The notes under the pieces were generated by a model. The model saw only the letters and a program-made list of their open reading frames with translations, ran no database searches and was not told the origin of the DNA. Source: Pseudomonadota bacterium (GTDB lineage: Bacteria; Pseudomonadota; Gammaproteobacteria; UBA1113). Taken from it: a stretch of 64,000 nt of DNA. The stretch is from assembly GCA_021782495.1 (NCBI GenBank), contig JAJXUV010000005.1:60928-124927 (forward strand), in the 5' to 3' direction. The position numbers were made by a program, and so were the translations under genes. Positions 38,863 to 47,944 of this stretch are shown here, piece by piece (the stretch's first letter is position 1; every line of letters begins with the position of its first letter).

Positions 38863-39444
38863 GTGTCTACTATCCAGTTGATCGTTGGCCTCGGCAATCC
38901 TGGTGCCGAATATGCTAAAACGCGCCACAATGCTGGGTTTTGGTTCATTGAAACCTTAGCCCGAGAATGTGGCGCACCCTTAAGTGCCAATAGCAAATTT
39001 CATGGTTTGATCGCGAATGGCCTGATAAACGGTCAGAATTGTCTCTTGTTGCAACCCACCACTTTTATGAACCACAGCGGTTTGTCGGTGAGCAGTGTGG
39101 CACATTATTACAAAATTGCGCCCGAAGCCATTTTAGTTGCACACGATGAATTGGATCTGCTGTGCGGCGATGTGAAATTAAAAAAAGGTGGCGGTCATGC
39201 GGGACACAATGGTTTACGCGATATTACGCAAGCTTTAAAATCGGCGCATTTCGCGCGGTTGCGTTTGGGGATAGGACATCCGGGACACAAAGACAGAGTC
39301 TTAAACTATGTTTTGGGACAAGCGTCTAGCAGCGAGCGTCAAAAAATAGAATCGGCGATCGAACACTCTCTAACGGTACTGCCACAAATCTTAAGTGGCG
39401 ATTGGGATCGCGCCGTGCAGGCATTACATACGAACACAATCTAA
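38863..39444 (+). CDS. pth: Peptidyl-tRNA hydrolase
   Basis: Frees tRNA from prematurely released peptidyl-tRNA. The 193-residue protein (E. coli 194) starts at a GTG with AAGGG upstream. Active-site residues are visible: Asn11 in 'GLGNPG', His23 in 'TRHNAGFW', 'TFMNHSG' and the catalytic 'AHDELDL' region. It is 44 bases after rplY. Confidence 0.97.
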   Translation: MSTIQLIVGLGNPGAEYAKTRHNAGFWFIETLARECGAPLSANSKFHGLIANGLINGQNCLLLQPTTFMNHSGLSVSSVAHYYKIAPEAILVAHDELDLLCGDVKLKKGGGHAGHNGLRDITQALKSAHFARLRLGIGHPGHKDRVLNYVLGQASSSERQKIESAIEHSLTVLPQILSGDWDRAVQALHTNTI

Positions 39445-39450
39445 AAGTGC

Positions 39451-39478
39451 TGTCATCCCTGCGAAAGCAGGGATGACA
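39451..39478. repeat. 28-bp perfect hairpin, TGTCATCCCTGC-GAAA
   Basis: A 12-base perfect stem 'TGTCATCCCTGC' with a GAAA tetraloop, six bases after the pth stop and 18 bases before ychF. It is a reduced form of the 69-bp TGTCATTCCTGC element. Confidence 0.9.
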
Positions 39479-39496
39479 AACAAAACAGGAGAAATC

Positions 39497-40588
39497 ATGG
39501 GATTTAAATGTGGTATTGTTGGATTGCCGAATGTCGGCAAATCCACTTTGTTTAATGCTTTAACGCGCGCGGGCATCGATGCGGCGAATTATCCTTTTTG
39601 CACCATTGAACCCAATGTCGGCATTGTGCCTGTTCCCGATCCTCGTTTAGAGGCTTTGGCAGCGATTGTAAAACCGCAGAACATTCTTCCCACCACGATG
39701 GAATTCGTCGACATTGCCGGACTTGTGAAAGGCGCTGCAGAAGGCGAAGGCTTAGGCAATCAATTTTTAGCGCACATCCGCGAAACCGATGCCATCGCAC
39801 ACGTCGTGCGTTGTTTTGAAAACGACAATATCATTCATGTGTCCGGACAAGTGGATCCGCTCCACGACATCAGCATCATCGACATGGAATTGGCTTTGGC
39901 CGATTTGGAAACGGTCAGCAAAATCATGTTACGCGTTTCTAAAAATACGCGCAGTGGCAATCCAGAGGCCATGGCTGAACTGGCTTTATTAGAAAAAATA
40001 AAAACGCATTTGAATACAGGTGTAGGCGTACGTTTATTGTCTTTAAATGAGGAAGAACGCAAAATCGTTCAGCCCTATCAATTGCTAACCAACAAACCGA
40101 TGCTCTACATTGCCAATGTGGCGGAAGATGGTTTTGAAAACAATGCTTTATTAGACGCTGTGAGAGAACAAGCTAAAAAAGAAGGGGCTTTGGTGGTTCC
40201 AGTTTGCGCGGCGATTGAATCCGAATTATTGGAATTGAGCGAAGAAGATAAGGCTGCTTTTTTAACTGATATGGGCTTGAGCGAAACCGGCTTAAATCGA
40301 TTGATTGCCTGTGGTTATCAATTGTTAGGCTTACAAACTTATTTTACCGCTGGCGTCAAAGAAGTGCGTGCTTGGACCATTCGGGTGGGTGACAGTGCCC
40401 CCAAAGCGGCTGGGCGGATCCACAGCGATTTTGAGCGAGGTTTCATCCGCGCCGAAGTCGTTGCCTATCAAGATTTTATCACTTACAAAGGCGAACAAGG
40501 GGCCAAATTGGCCGGCAAATTACGGATAGAAGGCAAAGAATACATTGTCCAAGACGGCGATGTGATGCATTTTTTGTTTAATGTCTAA
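39497..40588 (+). CDS. ychF: Redox-regulated ATPase YchF
   Basis: Obg-family P-loop protein that prefers ATP and binds ribosomes. The length 363 equals E. coli YchF. '[18 protein letters not shown]' is the P-loop, '[19 protein letters not shown]' the switch II region and the TGS domain is at the end ('[13 protein letters not shown]'). The ATG at 39497 has AGGAG upstream; an earlier in-frame ATG would translate the hairpin repeat. Confidence 0.97.
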   Translation: MGFKCGIVGLPNVGKSTLFNALTRAGIDAANYPFCTIEPNVGIVPVPDPRLEALAAIVKPQNILPTTMEFVDIAGLVKGAAEGEGLGNQFLAHIRETDAIAHVVRCFENDNIIHVSGQVDPLHDISIIDMELALADLETVSKIMLRVSKNTRSGNPEAMAELALLEKIKTHLNTGVGVRLLSLNEEERKIVQPYQLLTNKPMLYIANVAEDGFENNALLDAVREQAKKEGALVVPVCAAIESELLELSEEDKAAFLTDMGLSETGLNRLIACGYQLLGLQTYFTAGVKEVRAWTIRVGDSAPKAAGRIHSDFERGFIRAEVVAYQDFITYKGEQGAKLAGKLRIEGKEYIVQDGDVMHFLFNV

Positions 40589-40633
40589 GGATTAAGACCT
40601 ACTTTTTTTCAATCTTTTGCTACACTTAGTAGC

Positions 40634-42331
40634 ATGTACGCTCTTAAATTCTCGAAAACAGGCTTAGGCCTCATCGTTTGCGCGTTGATCGCCGGCCTAA
40701 GTGGCTGGGCAATGGTTTCCTTTTTACACGCCAAAGCCTCTCCACCACTCGCCCAATCCACCCAACAACAATTGTGGAGCGATTTGATTGCAGGCAATTT
40801 AGCCGCCAAGCGCGGCGATTCTGGTTGGGCAGCTCGCTATTATCTAGATGCAGCGCGCTTGTCTCAGAATCAAAGCCTTGCCAAGCGTGCCATTAGTATG
40901 GCCTATCAAGCAGACAATCGACGCTTACTCTTAGAAACGAGTCGCTTTAATTATTTCTTAGATAAGAAATCAGACCAAGGTCATTATTTGTATGCTTATT
41001 CTTTATTGTTAAATCAACACATTTTAGATGGCATTTTAATGTATGCCGAAGTATTGCCAGAGAATATCTTGCACATCGCAGATTACACGCCTTTGGTGCC
41101 TGAAAAAATCGCTACCCAATCTAATTTTAAAAACGTATTGGGGCAAGTTCAAGCTAAAGTACAAGGCAATGCTTCCGCACTGGCGGTAATGGCATTGATG
41201 TACGCTGAATTAAATGAAAGTGCTTTGGCTAAACAGGTAAACGATCGCGCTTTGCAATTGGAACCCAACAATGCATTGGCCATACAAAATCAAGTGAGTT
41301 TTTATTCACAACAAAACAACATTGAACCTGCTATTCAATTTTTACAACAAAAGCTGAATGATTTTCCACAAAATAATTATGCGCAATTTTTATTGGCGAC
41401 GCTCTATTATAATGCCGGTGAAATAGAATCAGCAAAACCCTTATTTTCCGCTTTATTGTCCATAGATTCGTTTAAAGCTCAAAGTTCCGTGTATTTAGGA
41501 GAAATCGCGGCAAAATCAGGCGATGCCGCCTCGGCTAAAACCTATTTTCTCGCTGCGACCCAAGATACCGATTTACAACCCTTTGCCAATTTGTTACTCG
41601 GCGATCTAGCTGTTTCTCAACAACAATACGACGAAGCCCGCACGTGGTATGAGAAAGTCGATGTCGATCCTTATTCTTTTCAAGCCCAACTCGCTATTGC
41701 TAAAACATGGAATTTACAAGGCGACCATGTCGCCGCACACCGTTATTTGCAAACGATCGATGTCAAAGACGCGCAACAATTTTCATTGTTAGTGCGTTTT
41801 GAAGCAGCTTTGTATTTTATGGATCAAGATTGGCAAAGTGCGCAAGATTACTTAAAAAATGCAATCAGCATCACACCGGATGACCCGGATATCTTATATG
41901 CCTTAGTCGTTGCCGATGAAGAATTGGGACAATTCGATGAAGCCAAGCAATTGCTAACTTATACTTTATCGATTTCACCCGAACACATCGATTCATTGAA
42001 TGCGATGGGCGATTTGCTGGCTCGACAATACCAACAATACGATGCTGCAGAATCTTATTTAAATAGAGTGCTGGCTTTGGATCCGAACAATACGCCTGCG
42101 CTACATACTTTGGGTTTGATTTACTATAAAAAAGCCGACTACAATACCGCGATTCAATTCTTGCAAAAAGCTTATACCCTGAATAAAGCGCCCGACATCG
42201 CCGCTGATCTCGGCGAGGTTTTGTGGGTGAATGGTGACCCCCAGAAAGCGATGCTCGTTTGGAAAAGTGCTTTGAAAGATTCCCCGCACGATCCGCAGTT
42301 GCAGAAGACCATGCATCGGTTTTTGCCTTGA
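40634..42331 (+). CDS. TPR-repeat envelope protein (PA4667-like)
   Basis: A 565-residue protein with an N-terminal anchor or signal (about residues 9-29) and at least ten tetratricopeptide units, best seen at the end: 'LDPNNTPALHTLGLIYYKKADYNTAIQFL' in part, and 'GDLLARQYQQYDAAESYLNRVL'. TPR scaffolds hold protein complexes; no enzyme motif is present. In Pseudomonas a similar TPR gene (PA4667) lies near rplY, pth and ychF, which suggests but does not prove orthology. It ends before the convergent prfC. Confidence 0.8.
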   Translation: MYALKFSKTGLGLIVCALIAGLSGWAMVSFLHAKASPPLAQSTQQQLWSDLIAGNLAAKRGDSGWAARYYLDAARLSQNQSLAKRAISMAYQADNRRLLLETSRFNYFLDKKSDQGHYLYAYSLLLNQHILDGILMYAEVLPENILHIADYTPLVPEKIATQSNFKNVLGQVQAKVQGNASALAVMALMYAELNESALAKQVNDRALQLEPNNALAIQNQVSFYSQQNNIEPAIQFLQQKLNDFPQNNYAQFLLATLYYNAGEIESAKPLFSALLSIDSFKAQSSVYLGEIAAKSGDAASAKTYFLAATQDTDLQPFANLLLGDLAVSQQQYDEARTWYEKVDVDPYSFQAQLAIAKTWNLQGDHVAAHRYLQTIDVKDAQQFSLLVRFEAALYFMDQDWQSAQDYLKNAISITPDDPDILYALVVADEELGQFDEAKQLLTYTLSISPEHIDSLNAMGDLLARQYQQYDAAESYLNRVLALDPNNTPALHTLGLIYYKKADYNTAIQFLQKAYTLNKAPDIAADLGEVLWVNGDPQKAMLVWKSALKDSPHDPQLQKTMHRFLP

Positions 42332-42360
42332 GATATACCCAGGTGGTGAAAATGATTGAT

Positions 42361-42428
42361 TCTGTCATTCCTGCGAAAGCAGGGATCGAGGATTTGAAAC
42401 TGGATTCCTGCTTTCGCAGGAATGACAA
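42361..42428. repeat. 68-bp palindromic element, TGTCATTCCTGC family
   Basis: Almost identical to 30161-30229, differing by one base in the centre and at the last base. It lies between the convergent TPR gene and prfC. Confidence 0.9.
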
Positions 42429-42446
42429 AAAGGCGCTTTCGCTACT

Positions 42447-44033
42447 TTACAAATGCTCCCGTGTCGCGGCAAATTGGATTTGCGGCCAACGCTCGATCGT
42501 CAAGGATAAATTCACCGAAGAAGGCGCTAAATAGGTGAGATTGTCGGCACCGTCTAAGGCCAAATTGGCGTGTGCTTTTTCTTTGAATTGTTGCAAGATT
42601 TTTTCATCTTCACAGTATACCCAACGCGCTGTAAACACAGTGATGGGTTCGTAGACACAATCGACATTGTATTCATGCTGTAAGCGATAGGCGACCACAT
42701 CAAATTGTAAAACGCCTACCGCGCCTAAAATCAAATCGTTGGTATACAAAGGCTTGAACACTTGGGTTGCGCCTTCTTCCGATAATTGCACCAGCCCTTT
42801 TTGCAAGGCTTTCATTTTTAAAGGATCGCGTAATCGCACGCGTTTAAACAATTCGGGCGCAAAATAGGGGATCCCTGTAAATTGCAGGGCTTCACCACCG
42901 GTAAAAGTATCGCCGATTTGAACGGTGCCGTGGTTGTAAATCCCAATGATATCCCCTGCATAAGCAGTATCCGCTTGACTGCGTTCACCCGCCATAAAGG
43001 TCAAAGCATTGCGCAGCGGCACTGTTTTTTGCGTGCGCGCTTGATAGACTTTCATGCCATTTTCATATTGCCCAGAGCAAATGCGCAGAAAAGCAATGCG
43101 ATCGCGATGTTGGGGATCCATATTCGCTTGGATTTTGAAGACAAAACCTGAAAAAGCATTTTCATTCGCAGCAACACGCCGCGTCGTGGTTTCTCGCCAT
43201 TGCGGTGGTGGCGCCCAAGCCACAAAAGCATCTAACAAGGATTGCACACCAAAATTATTGATCCCCGAACCAAAAAAAACCGGTGTTTGCTCGCCTTTCA
43301 AATAGGCTTCTTTATCAAAGATGTGACTCGCACCCTGAACCAAAGCCATTTCTTCTCTGAAAAGCACGGCATTTTGTTCGCCGATGATTTCATCCAAACG
43401 CAGATTGTCTAAACCTTCCACGATGTCCATTTCTTGAATGCGATCGCCTTTGGTGCTTTGGTACAAATAAATTTTATCTTCTAATAAATGGTAAATGCCT
43501 TTAAAGGCTCGACCCATGCCAATAGGCCACGTGATCGGCGCGCATTGGATTTTCAAGGTTTGTTCAATTTCATCGAGCAAAGCAATGGGCTCCAAGCATT
43601 CCCGATCCAATTTGTTGATAAAAGTAAAAATCGGCGTTTGTCTTAAACGACAAATTTCCAGTAATTTCACGGTGCGTTCTTCCACACCCTTGGCACCATC
43701 GATGACCATCAAAGCGGAATCGACTGCCGTTAAAGTTCGGTAAGTGTCTTCAGAGAAATCTTCATGTCCGGGCGTATCCAACAAATTGATAATGGCATCC
43801 TGATAAGGAAATTGCATCACTGAAGAAGTCACTGAAATTCCGCGCTCTTGTTCCAGCTTCATCCAATCTGAAGTCGCATGTCGCGCTGCTTTACGACCTT
43901 TGACCGTTCCTGCCAATTGAATGGCGCCACCAAACAACAACAATTTTTCAGTTAAAGTGGTTTTTCCAGCATCGGGGTGGGAAATAATCGCAAAGGTTTT
44001 GCGTTTTTGGACGTGTTCTTGTAATGTCGTCAC
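42447..44033 (-). CDS. prfC: Peptide chain release factor 3
   Basis: Translational GTPase that recycles RF1 and RF2. The 528-residue protein (E. coli 529) starts at GTG with a GAGAGGA ribosome site. '[15 protein letters not shown]' is the P-loop; '[13 protein letters not shown]' and '[16 protein letters not shown]' are the switch regions; 'NKLDRE' gives nucleotide specificity. The C-terminus '[10 protein letters not shown]' is typical. A palindromic repeat lies directly upstream. Confidence 0.98.
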   Translation of the reverse strand: MTTLQEHVQKRKTFAIISHPDAGKTTLTEKLLLFGGAIQLAGTVKGRKAARHATSDWMKLEQERGISVTSSVMQFPYQDAIINLLDTPGHEDFSEDTYRTLTAVDSALMVIDGAKGVEERTVKLLEICRLRQTPIFTFINKLDRECLEPIALLDEIEQTLKIQCAPITWPIGMGRAFKGIYHLLEDKIYLYQSTKGDRIQEMDIVEGLDNLRLDEIIGEQNAVLFREEMALVQGASHIFDKEAYLKGEQTPVFFGSGINNFGVQSLLDAFVAWAPPPQWRETTTRRVAANENAFSGFVFKIQANMDPQHRDRIAFLRICSGQYENGMKVYQARTQKTVPLRNALTFMAGERSQADTAYAGDIIGIYNHGTVQIGDTFTGGEALQFTGIPYFAPELFKRVRLRDPLKMKALQKGLVQLSEEGATQVFKPLYTNDLILGAVGVLQFDVVAYRLQHEYNVDCVYEPITVFTARWVYCEDEKILQQFKEKAHANLALDGADNLTYLAPSSVNLSLTIERWPQIQFAATREHL

Positions 44034-44052
44034 AATGTCGTTATCCTCTCGC

Positions 44053-44110
44053 CAAAAAGCCCAGATTTAGATGCGGGTTGCATGCAAGATGTGCTAAATA
44101 TGGGCTTTTT
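44053..44110. repeat. Palindromic repeat, 'AAAGCCCAGATT' family copy 2
   Basis: 'AAAAAGCCCAGATTTAGATG' ... 'TAAATATGGGCTTTTT', an imperfect inverted repeat in the prfC leader region, matching 13744-13787 in reverse orientation and about 14 bases longer. Confidence 0.7.
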
Positions 44111-44114
44111 GATG

Positions 44115-44594
44115 TCACAATTTGTCTTCTTTGATCCATAAGCCATAAATCAGAGCATCTTCAAATCGACCATCACCATCGTCATAATATTTTTCTTTGA
44201 CTGCGATTTGCGTAAAGCCAAATTTCGTATACAAAGCAATGCCTGCTGGATTAGAAGGACGCACTTCCAAAACCATCCAACCCACACCGGCTTTCAAGGT
44301 TTCTTTGAGACAAAATCTTAAAAAATCGCTGCCATAGCCTTTACCCTGTAAAGCCGGATCCAAACGCAAATTCAATAAGTGGCATTGATACAAGGACAAG
44401 ACGTAAATGGCATAACCCATCACAGCACCATCCACCACCAAAGAAAAACATTTAAAACCCACATTCAAACAATCTCGCATGATCTTTTCAGACCAAGGCG
44501 TGGGATTAGTGGCATTTTCGATACGCATCACGGCTTCTATATCAGCCGGGATCATCGGCCGAATAAGATCATTTTCTTTTAACATTCTAATCAT
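44115..44594 (-). CDS. rimI: Ribosomal protein S18 alanine N-acetyltransferase
   Basis: GNAT enzyme of 159 residues that acetylates the N-terminal Ala of S18. The acetyl-CoA loop is 'LQGKGYGSDFLRF' (about 83-95); 'LEVRPSNPAGIALYTKFGF' (about 108-126) is the RimI signature, and the Tyr pair 'KYYDD' near the end is typical. Its start overlaps the stop of the preceding CBS-like gene (TAATG), so the two are translationally coupled. Confidence 0.9.
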   Translation of the reverse strand: MIRMLKENDLIRPMIPADIEAVMRIENATNPTPWSEKIMRDCLNVGFKCFSLVVDGAVMGYAIYVLSLYQCHLLNLRLDPALQGKGYGSDFLRFCLKETLKAGVGWMVLEVRPSNPAGIALYTKFGFTQIAVKEKYYDDGDGRFEDALIYGLWIKEDKL

Positions 44595-45547
44595 TACTCT
44601 ATAAACTGTTGCGCCCGCATCCAGGCATCGTCAACAAACTTACTCATATAATTGCGGATCCCATCAGGGAATACCACCAAACAACGCGCGCCTTTAGGCA
44701 AATCCTTCGCTACTTCTAAGGCAGCCCACAAAGCGCTGCCCGAAGACCCGCCCGCCAGTATGCCTTCTTCGCGAATCAAGCGACGCGCCATTAAAAAAGA
44801 ATCCTTATCGCCAATTTTAACATATTTATCGACTAAGTGGTTATCCAAGACCTCGGGGAAAAAATCATAGCCAATGCCCTCGACCAGGTAAGATTTTACT
44901 TCCGTCCCACCGCCTAAAATAGAGCCATAGGGATCTACCCCTATGATTTTTATAGCCGGATTATGGGCTTTTAAACGCCGGGCAACCCCTGTAATGGTGC
45001 CGCCTGTGCCAACGCCCATTACCACCATCGCTAAATCATCGCCAAAATCCTCTATGATTTCCTGCGCCGTGCAATATTCGTGGATATCGGGATTGGCGGG
45101 ATTGGCATATTGATCCAAAATGTGTGCATTAGGGATTTCGCGTTGTAAGCGTTTGGCCAATGAAATATGGCTATCCGGCGCGTCCCAAGCCGCTTCCGTG
45201 GGCGTTCTGTAAATTTTAGCGCCCAAAGCCGCTAAGGTCACTTGTTTTTCATGACTCATTTTTTCAGGCATGGTGACAATCACTTGATAACCTTTGACCG
45301 CACCGGCCAAAGCAATCCCAATGCCTGCATTGCCCGAAGAAGGTTCGATCAAAGTATCGCCCGGTTTAATACGCCCTGCTTTTTCGGCTTCCACCACCAT
45401 ATTGTAACCAATGCGATCTTTCACCGATCCCCCCGGATTGAAAAATTCACATTTGCCATACAGCGCACACTTTAAATCTGAACCAATTCGATTTAAACGC
45501 ACCACGGGTGTACGGCCAATGGTTTCTAGAATATTGTTGTATAGCAT
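44594..45547 (-). CDS. Cystathionine beta-synthase-like PLP enzyme
   Basis: A 317-residue fold-type II PLP enzyme. The lysine that binds PLP is K43 in 'NPGGSVKDRI'; the phosphate loop is 'GVGTGGTITG'. Several stretches follow cystathionine beta-synthase more than cysteine synthase: 'KCEFFNPGGSVKDR', 'VTMPEKMSHEKQ', 'IPNAHILDQYANPANP', 'VEGIGYDFFPEVLD' and 'RNYMSKFVDDAWM'. It lacks the N-terminal heme part and the C-terminal CBS pair of the human enzyme. It probably condenses serine (or acetylserine) with homocysteine or sulfide; the exact substrate is open. No cystathionine lyase gene is adjacent. Confidence 0.85.
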   Translation of the reverse strand: MLYNNILETIGRTPVVRLNRIGSDLKCALYGKCEFFNPGGSVKDRIGYNMVVEAEKAGRIKPGDTLIEPSSGNAGIGIALAGAVKGYQVIVTMPEKMSHEKQVTLAALGAKIYRTPTEAAWDAPDSHISLAKRLQREIPNAHILDQYANPANPDIHEYCTAQEIIEDFGDDLAMVVMGVGTGGTITGVARRLKAHNPAIKIIGVDPYGSILGGGTEVKSYLVEGIGYDFFPEVLDNHLVDKYVKIGDKDSFLMARRLIREEGILAGGSSGSALWAALEVAKDLPKGARCLVVFPDGIRNYMSKFVDDAWMRAQQFIE

Positions 45548-45592
45548 CTCCTCTTCTCCTCTCTTCTTTTCTCATAAGTGGATCAATGGTTA

Positions 45593-45672
45593 TCGCGGGG
45601 TGTCACGGTGAATGGGGTCCCGGCGCGCGCAGGCACGAGCACGACGGGGATGTCACCGGGACAGGACACCGC
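45593..45672. repeat. GC-rich imperfect palindrome
   Basis: Ends CGCGG..GGTGTC and GACACCGCG are inverted, with inner TCCCGG/CCGGGA pairing. The 80 bases are far richer in G+C than their surroundings. It lies in the 150-base gap between lolD and the CBS-like gene. No second copy is seen in the window. Confidence 0.6.
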
Positions 45673-45697
45673 GAACTGGGACCTAGTTTAAATCAAC

Positions 45698-46381
45698 TTA
45701 CCTTTCTCTTATCAATTTCTTATCCACAATTTGATACACTTTTTCCAATCGTTCTGCCAACCGCATGTCGTGTGTCACCATCACCAAACTGGTCTGGTAC
45801 GCACGATTCAATTCCACAAACAAGTCATACACTTTTTCAGCGGTGTGTTGATCCAAATTGCCTGTGGGTTCATCCGCCAAAACACATGCTGGTTGACGCA
45901 CTAAAGCACGCGCAATGGCCGTTCTTTGCCTTTCACCGCCCGACAATTCCCCCACACGGTGTTCCATGCGGTGTGACAAACCTACTTTTTCTAAAATCGC
46001 GCGCGCTTTTTCTTGAGCCACAATAGGCTCTACGCCCGCAATCAACAAAGGCATGCACACATTTTCCAAGACATTGAATTCCGGTAAGAGATGATGCAAT
46101 TGATACACAAACCCTACTTTTTCATTGCGCAATTGACAGCGTTTCACTTCGGATTGCGTGCGCCATTCTTCACCGACGATGCGCACTTCTCCGGCGGTGT
46201 ATTTGTCTAAGCCGCCTAATAAATGCAATAAAGTACTTTTCCCCGAACCGGAAGCACCGATCACCGCCACCAATTCTCCGGGTTTTACCGCCAAATCCAC
46301 TTCATTTAAGACTTCAACTTTGATTTGCCCGTCTTGATAGGTTTTACTGAGGCCACGCGCTTCGATGACGAAATCACTCAT
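45698..46381 (-). CDS. lolD: Lipoprotein-releasing ABC ATPase LolD
   Basis: ATPase that powers release of outer-membrane lipoproteins from the inner membrane to LolA. The 227 residues (E. coli 233) carry Walker A '[18 protein letters not shown]', signature '[15 protein letters not shown]', Walker B '[11 protein letters not shown]' and H-loop 'VTHD'. Its start overlaps the permease gene by 8 bases. Confidence 0.96.
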   Translation of the reverse strand: MSDFVIEARGLSKTYQDGQIKVEVLNEVDLAVKPGELVAVIGASGSGKSTLLHLLGGLDKYTAGEVRIVGEEWRTQSEVKRCQLRNEKVGFVYQLHHLLPEFNVLENVCMPLLIAGVEPIVAQEKARAILEKVGLSHRMEHRVGELSGGERQRTAIARALVRQPACVLADEPTGNLDQHTAEKVYDLFVELNRAYQTSLVMVTHDMRLAERLEKVYQIVDKKLIRER

Positions 46382-47624
46382 ATCTTAAAGCCTCCACAGG
46401 ATGGGTTCTGGATGCGCGCCAAGCGGGATACAGATTGGCTAAGAAACTCATGATCACCGCCACAATGCAAATGAAAATAACATCGCCTGCCATTAATTTA
46501 GACGGCAAATAATCGACGTAAAAAACGCCCGAACTCAACAATTGCAAATGAAATACATCTTTGATGAAGAGATACAAGGGCGTAACATGCGTTGCCAATA
46601 CAATACCGCCGATTAAACCGAGTAACATGCCGCCCAATCCAATAGCACTGCCTTGCACCATAAAAATCGCCATGATTTGTCGGGGCGTTGCGCCCAAAGT
46701 GCGTAAGATGGCAATGTCGCTTGCTTTATCATTCACCGTCATGACCAAACTGGAAACCAAATTGAAAATGGCCACAGCAATGATAAAAAATAAAATCACT
46801 GCCATCATGGTTTTTTGCAAAGCGAGTCCCTCAAAAAAAGAACCGTATAAAGTCGTCCAATCAGCAAAAATATAATTCGGTGGAAAGGTGTTTGACAATT
46901 CTCGAACCACTTGCGGCGCTTGATACAAATCTTTCAATTTAAAGCGCAAACCACTGACTGTATCGCCCATATTGTAAAACACTTTGGCATCGTCCAAATT
47001 GATGTAAGCAAATTTGTCGTTAAATCCAAAGCCACTGCCCGCATCAAAAATCCCCGTGACAGTGAATCGTTTGGAGCGCGGAATAATCCCAAAAGGGGTC
47101 ATCGAGGCAACGGGTGAAATCAACAAGACTTTATCTCCTGGCACCACACCCAAATCAGAGGCCAATTCTGTTCCTAAAATCAAGCCAAAACTTTGGGGTC
47201 TCAAATCGCTTAAACGCCCCATCACCATTTTGTCGCCCAATTCAGAAACCTTAGCTTCCAATTCTGGCACCACACCAAAGACCATGGCACCCGCCACTTG
47301 GCCATTGGCCGTCATCATGCTTTGGCTGGTGATGTAAGGCGCGCTGGCGGCAATCTGAGAATTGGTATCGGCTTTAGCAGCCACGGCTTGCCAATCGGGC
47401 AAGACATTGCTTTCCATACTCATACTCAATTGGATGGCCATGGAAAAAATGCGGTTTTTGATGTGATCGTTAAAGCCGTTTAAGACGGATAAAACCGTAA
47501 TCAATACCGTAATGCCCAAGGCAATCCCGATAGTAGAACTGATCGAAATGAAAGAAATAAAATGATTGCGCCTTTTAGCGCGTATGTAGCGTAAGCCGAT
47601 GAAAAAAGACAAGGGTTTGTACAT
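46374..47624 (-). CDS. lolC: Lipoprotein-releasing permease LolC/LolE family
   Basis: A 416-residue inner-membrane permease with four spans: one near residues 22-45 and three in the C-terminal half (about 270-295, 318-345, 380-400), with a large periplasmic domain between. '[20 protein letters not shown]' is the family start, in part '[15 protein letters not shown]'. Only one such permease accompanies LolD; E. coli has two (LolC and LolE), so this could be a single-permease (LolF-like) system unless another gene lies elsewhere. Confidence 0.92.
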   Translation of the reverse strand: MYKPLSFFIGLRYIRAKRRNHFISFISISSTIGIALGITVLITVLSVLNGFNDHIKNRIFSMAIQLSMSMESNVLPDWQAVAAKADTNSQIAASAPYITSQSMMTANGQVAGAMVFGVVPELEAKVSELGDKMVMGRLSDLRPQSFGLILGTELASDLGVVPGDKVLLISPVASMTPFGIIPRSKRFTVTGIFDAGSGFGFNDKFAYINLDDAKVFYNMGDTVSGLRFKLKDLYQAPQVVRELSNTFPPNYIFADWTTLYGSFFEGLALQKTMMAVILFFIIAVAIFNLVSSLVMTVNDKASDIAILRTLGATPRQIMAIFMVQGSAIGLGGMLLGLIGGIVLATHVTPLYLFIKDVFHLQLLSSGVFYVDYLPSKLMAGDVIFICIVAVIMSFLANLYPAWRASRTHPVEALRYE

Positions 47625-47747
47625 GAATAGTGCAACTTTAGTCTAAATAAAGAGCTTATTTTAGCGCATTTGCAGAGGGAATTCAAAAGCGGTCCTTACA
47701 GACAGCAGAGACGCCCATATCTTCTCACCATCGCCGGACCGTTCTAA

Positions 47748-47874
47748 CCGAGCCGCGACCGTCAGGGAGCGGTGGTTCGCAGTATGGAATTAGAATGATG
47801 AGAAAATAGTGATAGGTCCTAAGTTAACTGTGATTTTTACTTCGAACCACCGCTCCCTGACGGTCGCGGCTCGG
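47748..47874. repeat. REP pair between lolC and the ankyrin gene
   Basis: Arms at 47748-47772 and 47850-47874 (GTCAGGG/CCCTGAC). Its flanking and spacer bases ('GTTCGCAGTA', 'GGAATTAGAATGA') also occur in the pair at 20586-20756, so these two pairs are recent relatives. With its surroundings it fills the 320-base gene-free gap. Confidence 0.92.
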
Positions 47875-47944
47875 TTAAATTATGCTAAATTTGTTTAAAA
47901 TTGAGATGCGTTTACCCTGCTACAGATCTCGGGTTATCGATGCA

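Noticed and set aside
39395..39496. N-terminal extension of ychF
   Set aside because: It would translate the end of pth in another frame and the hairpin repeat; the ATG at 39497 gives the exact family length and has AGGAG.
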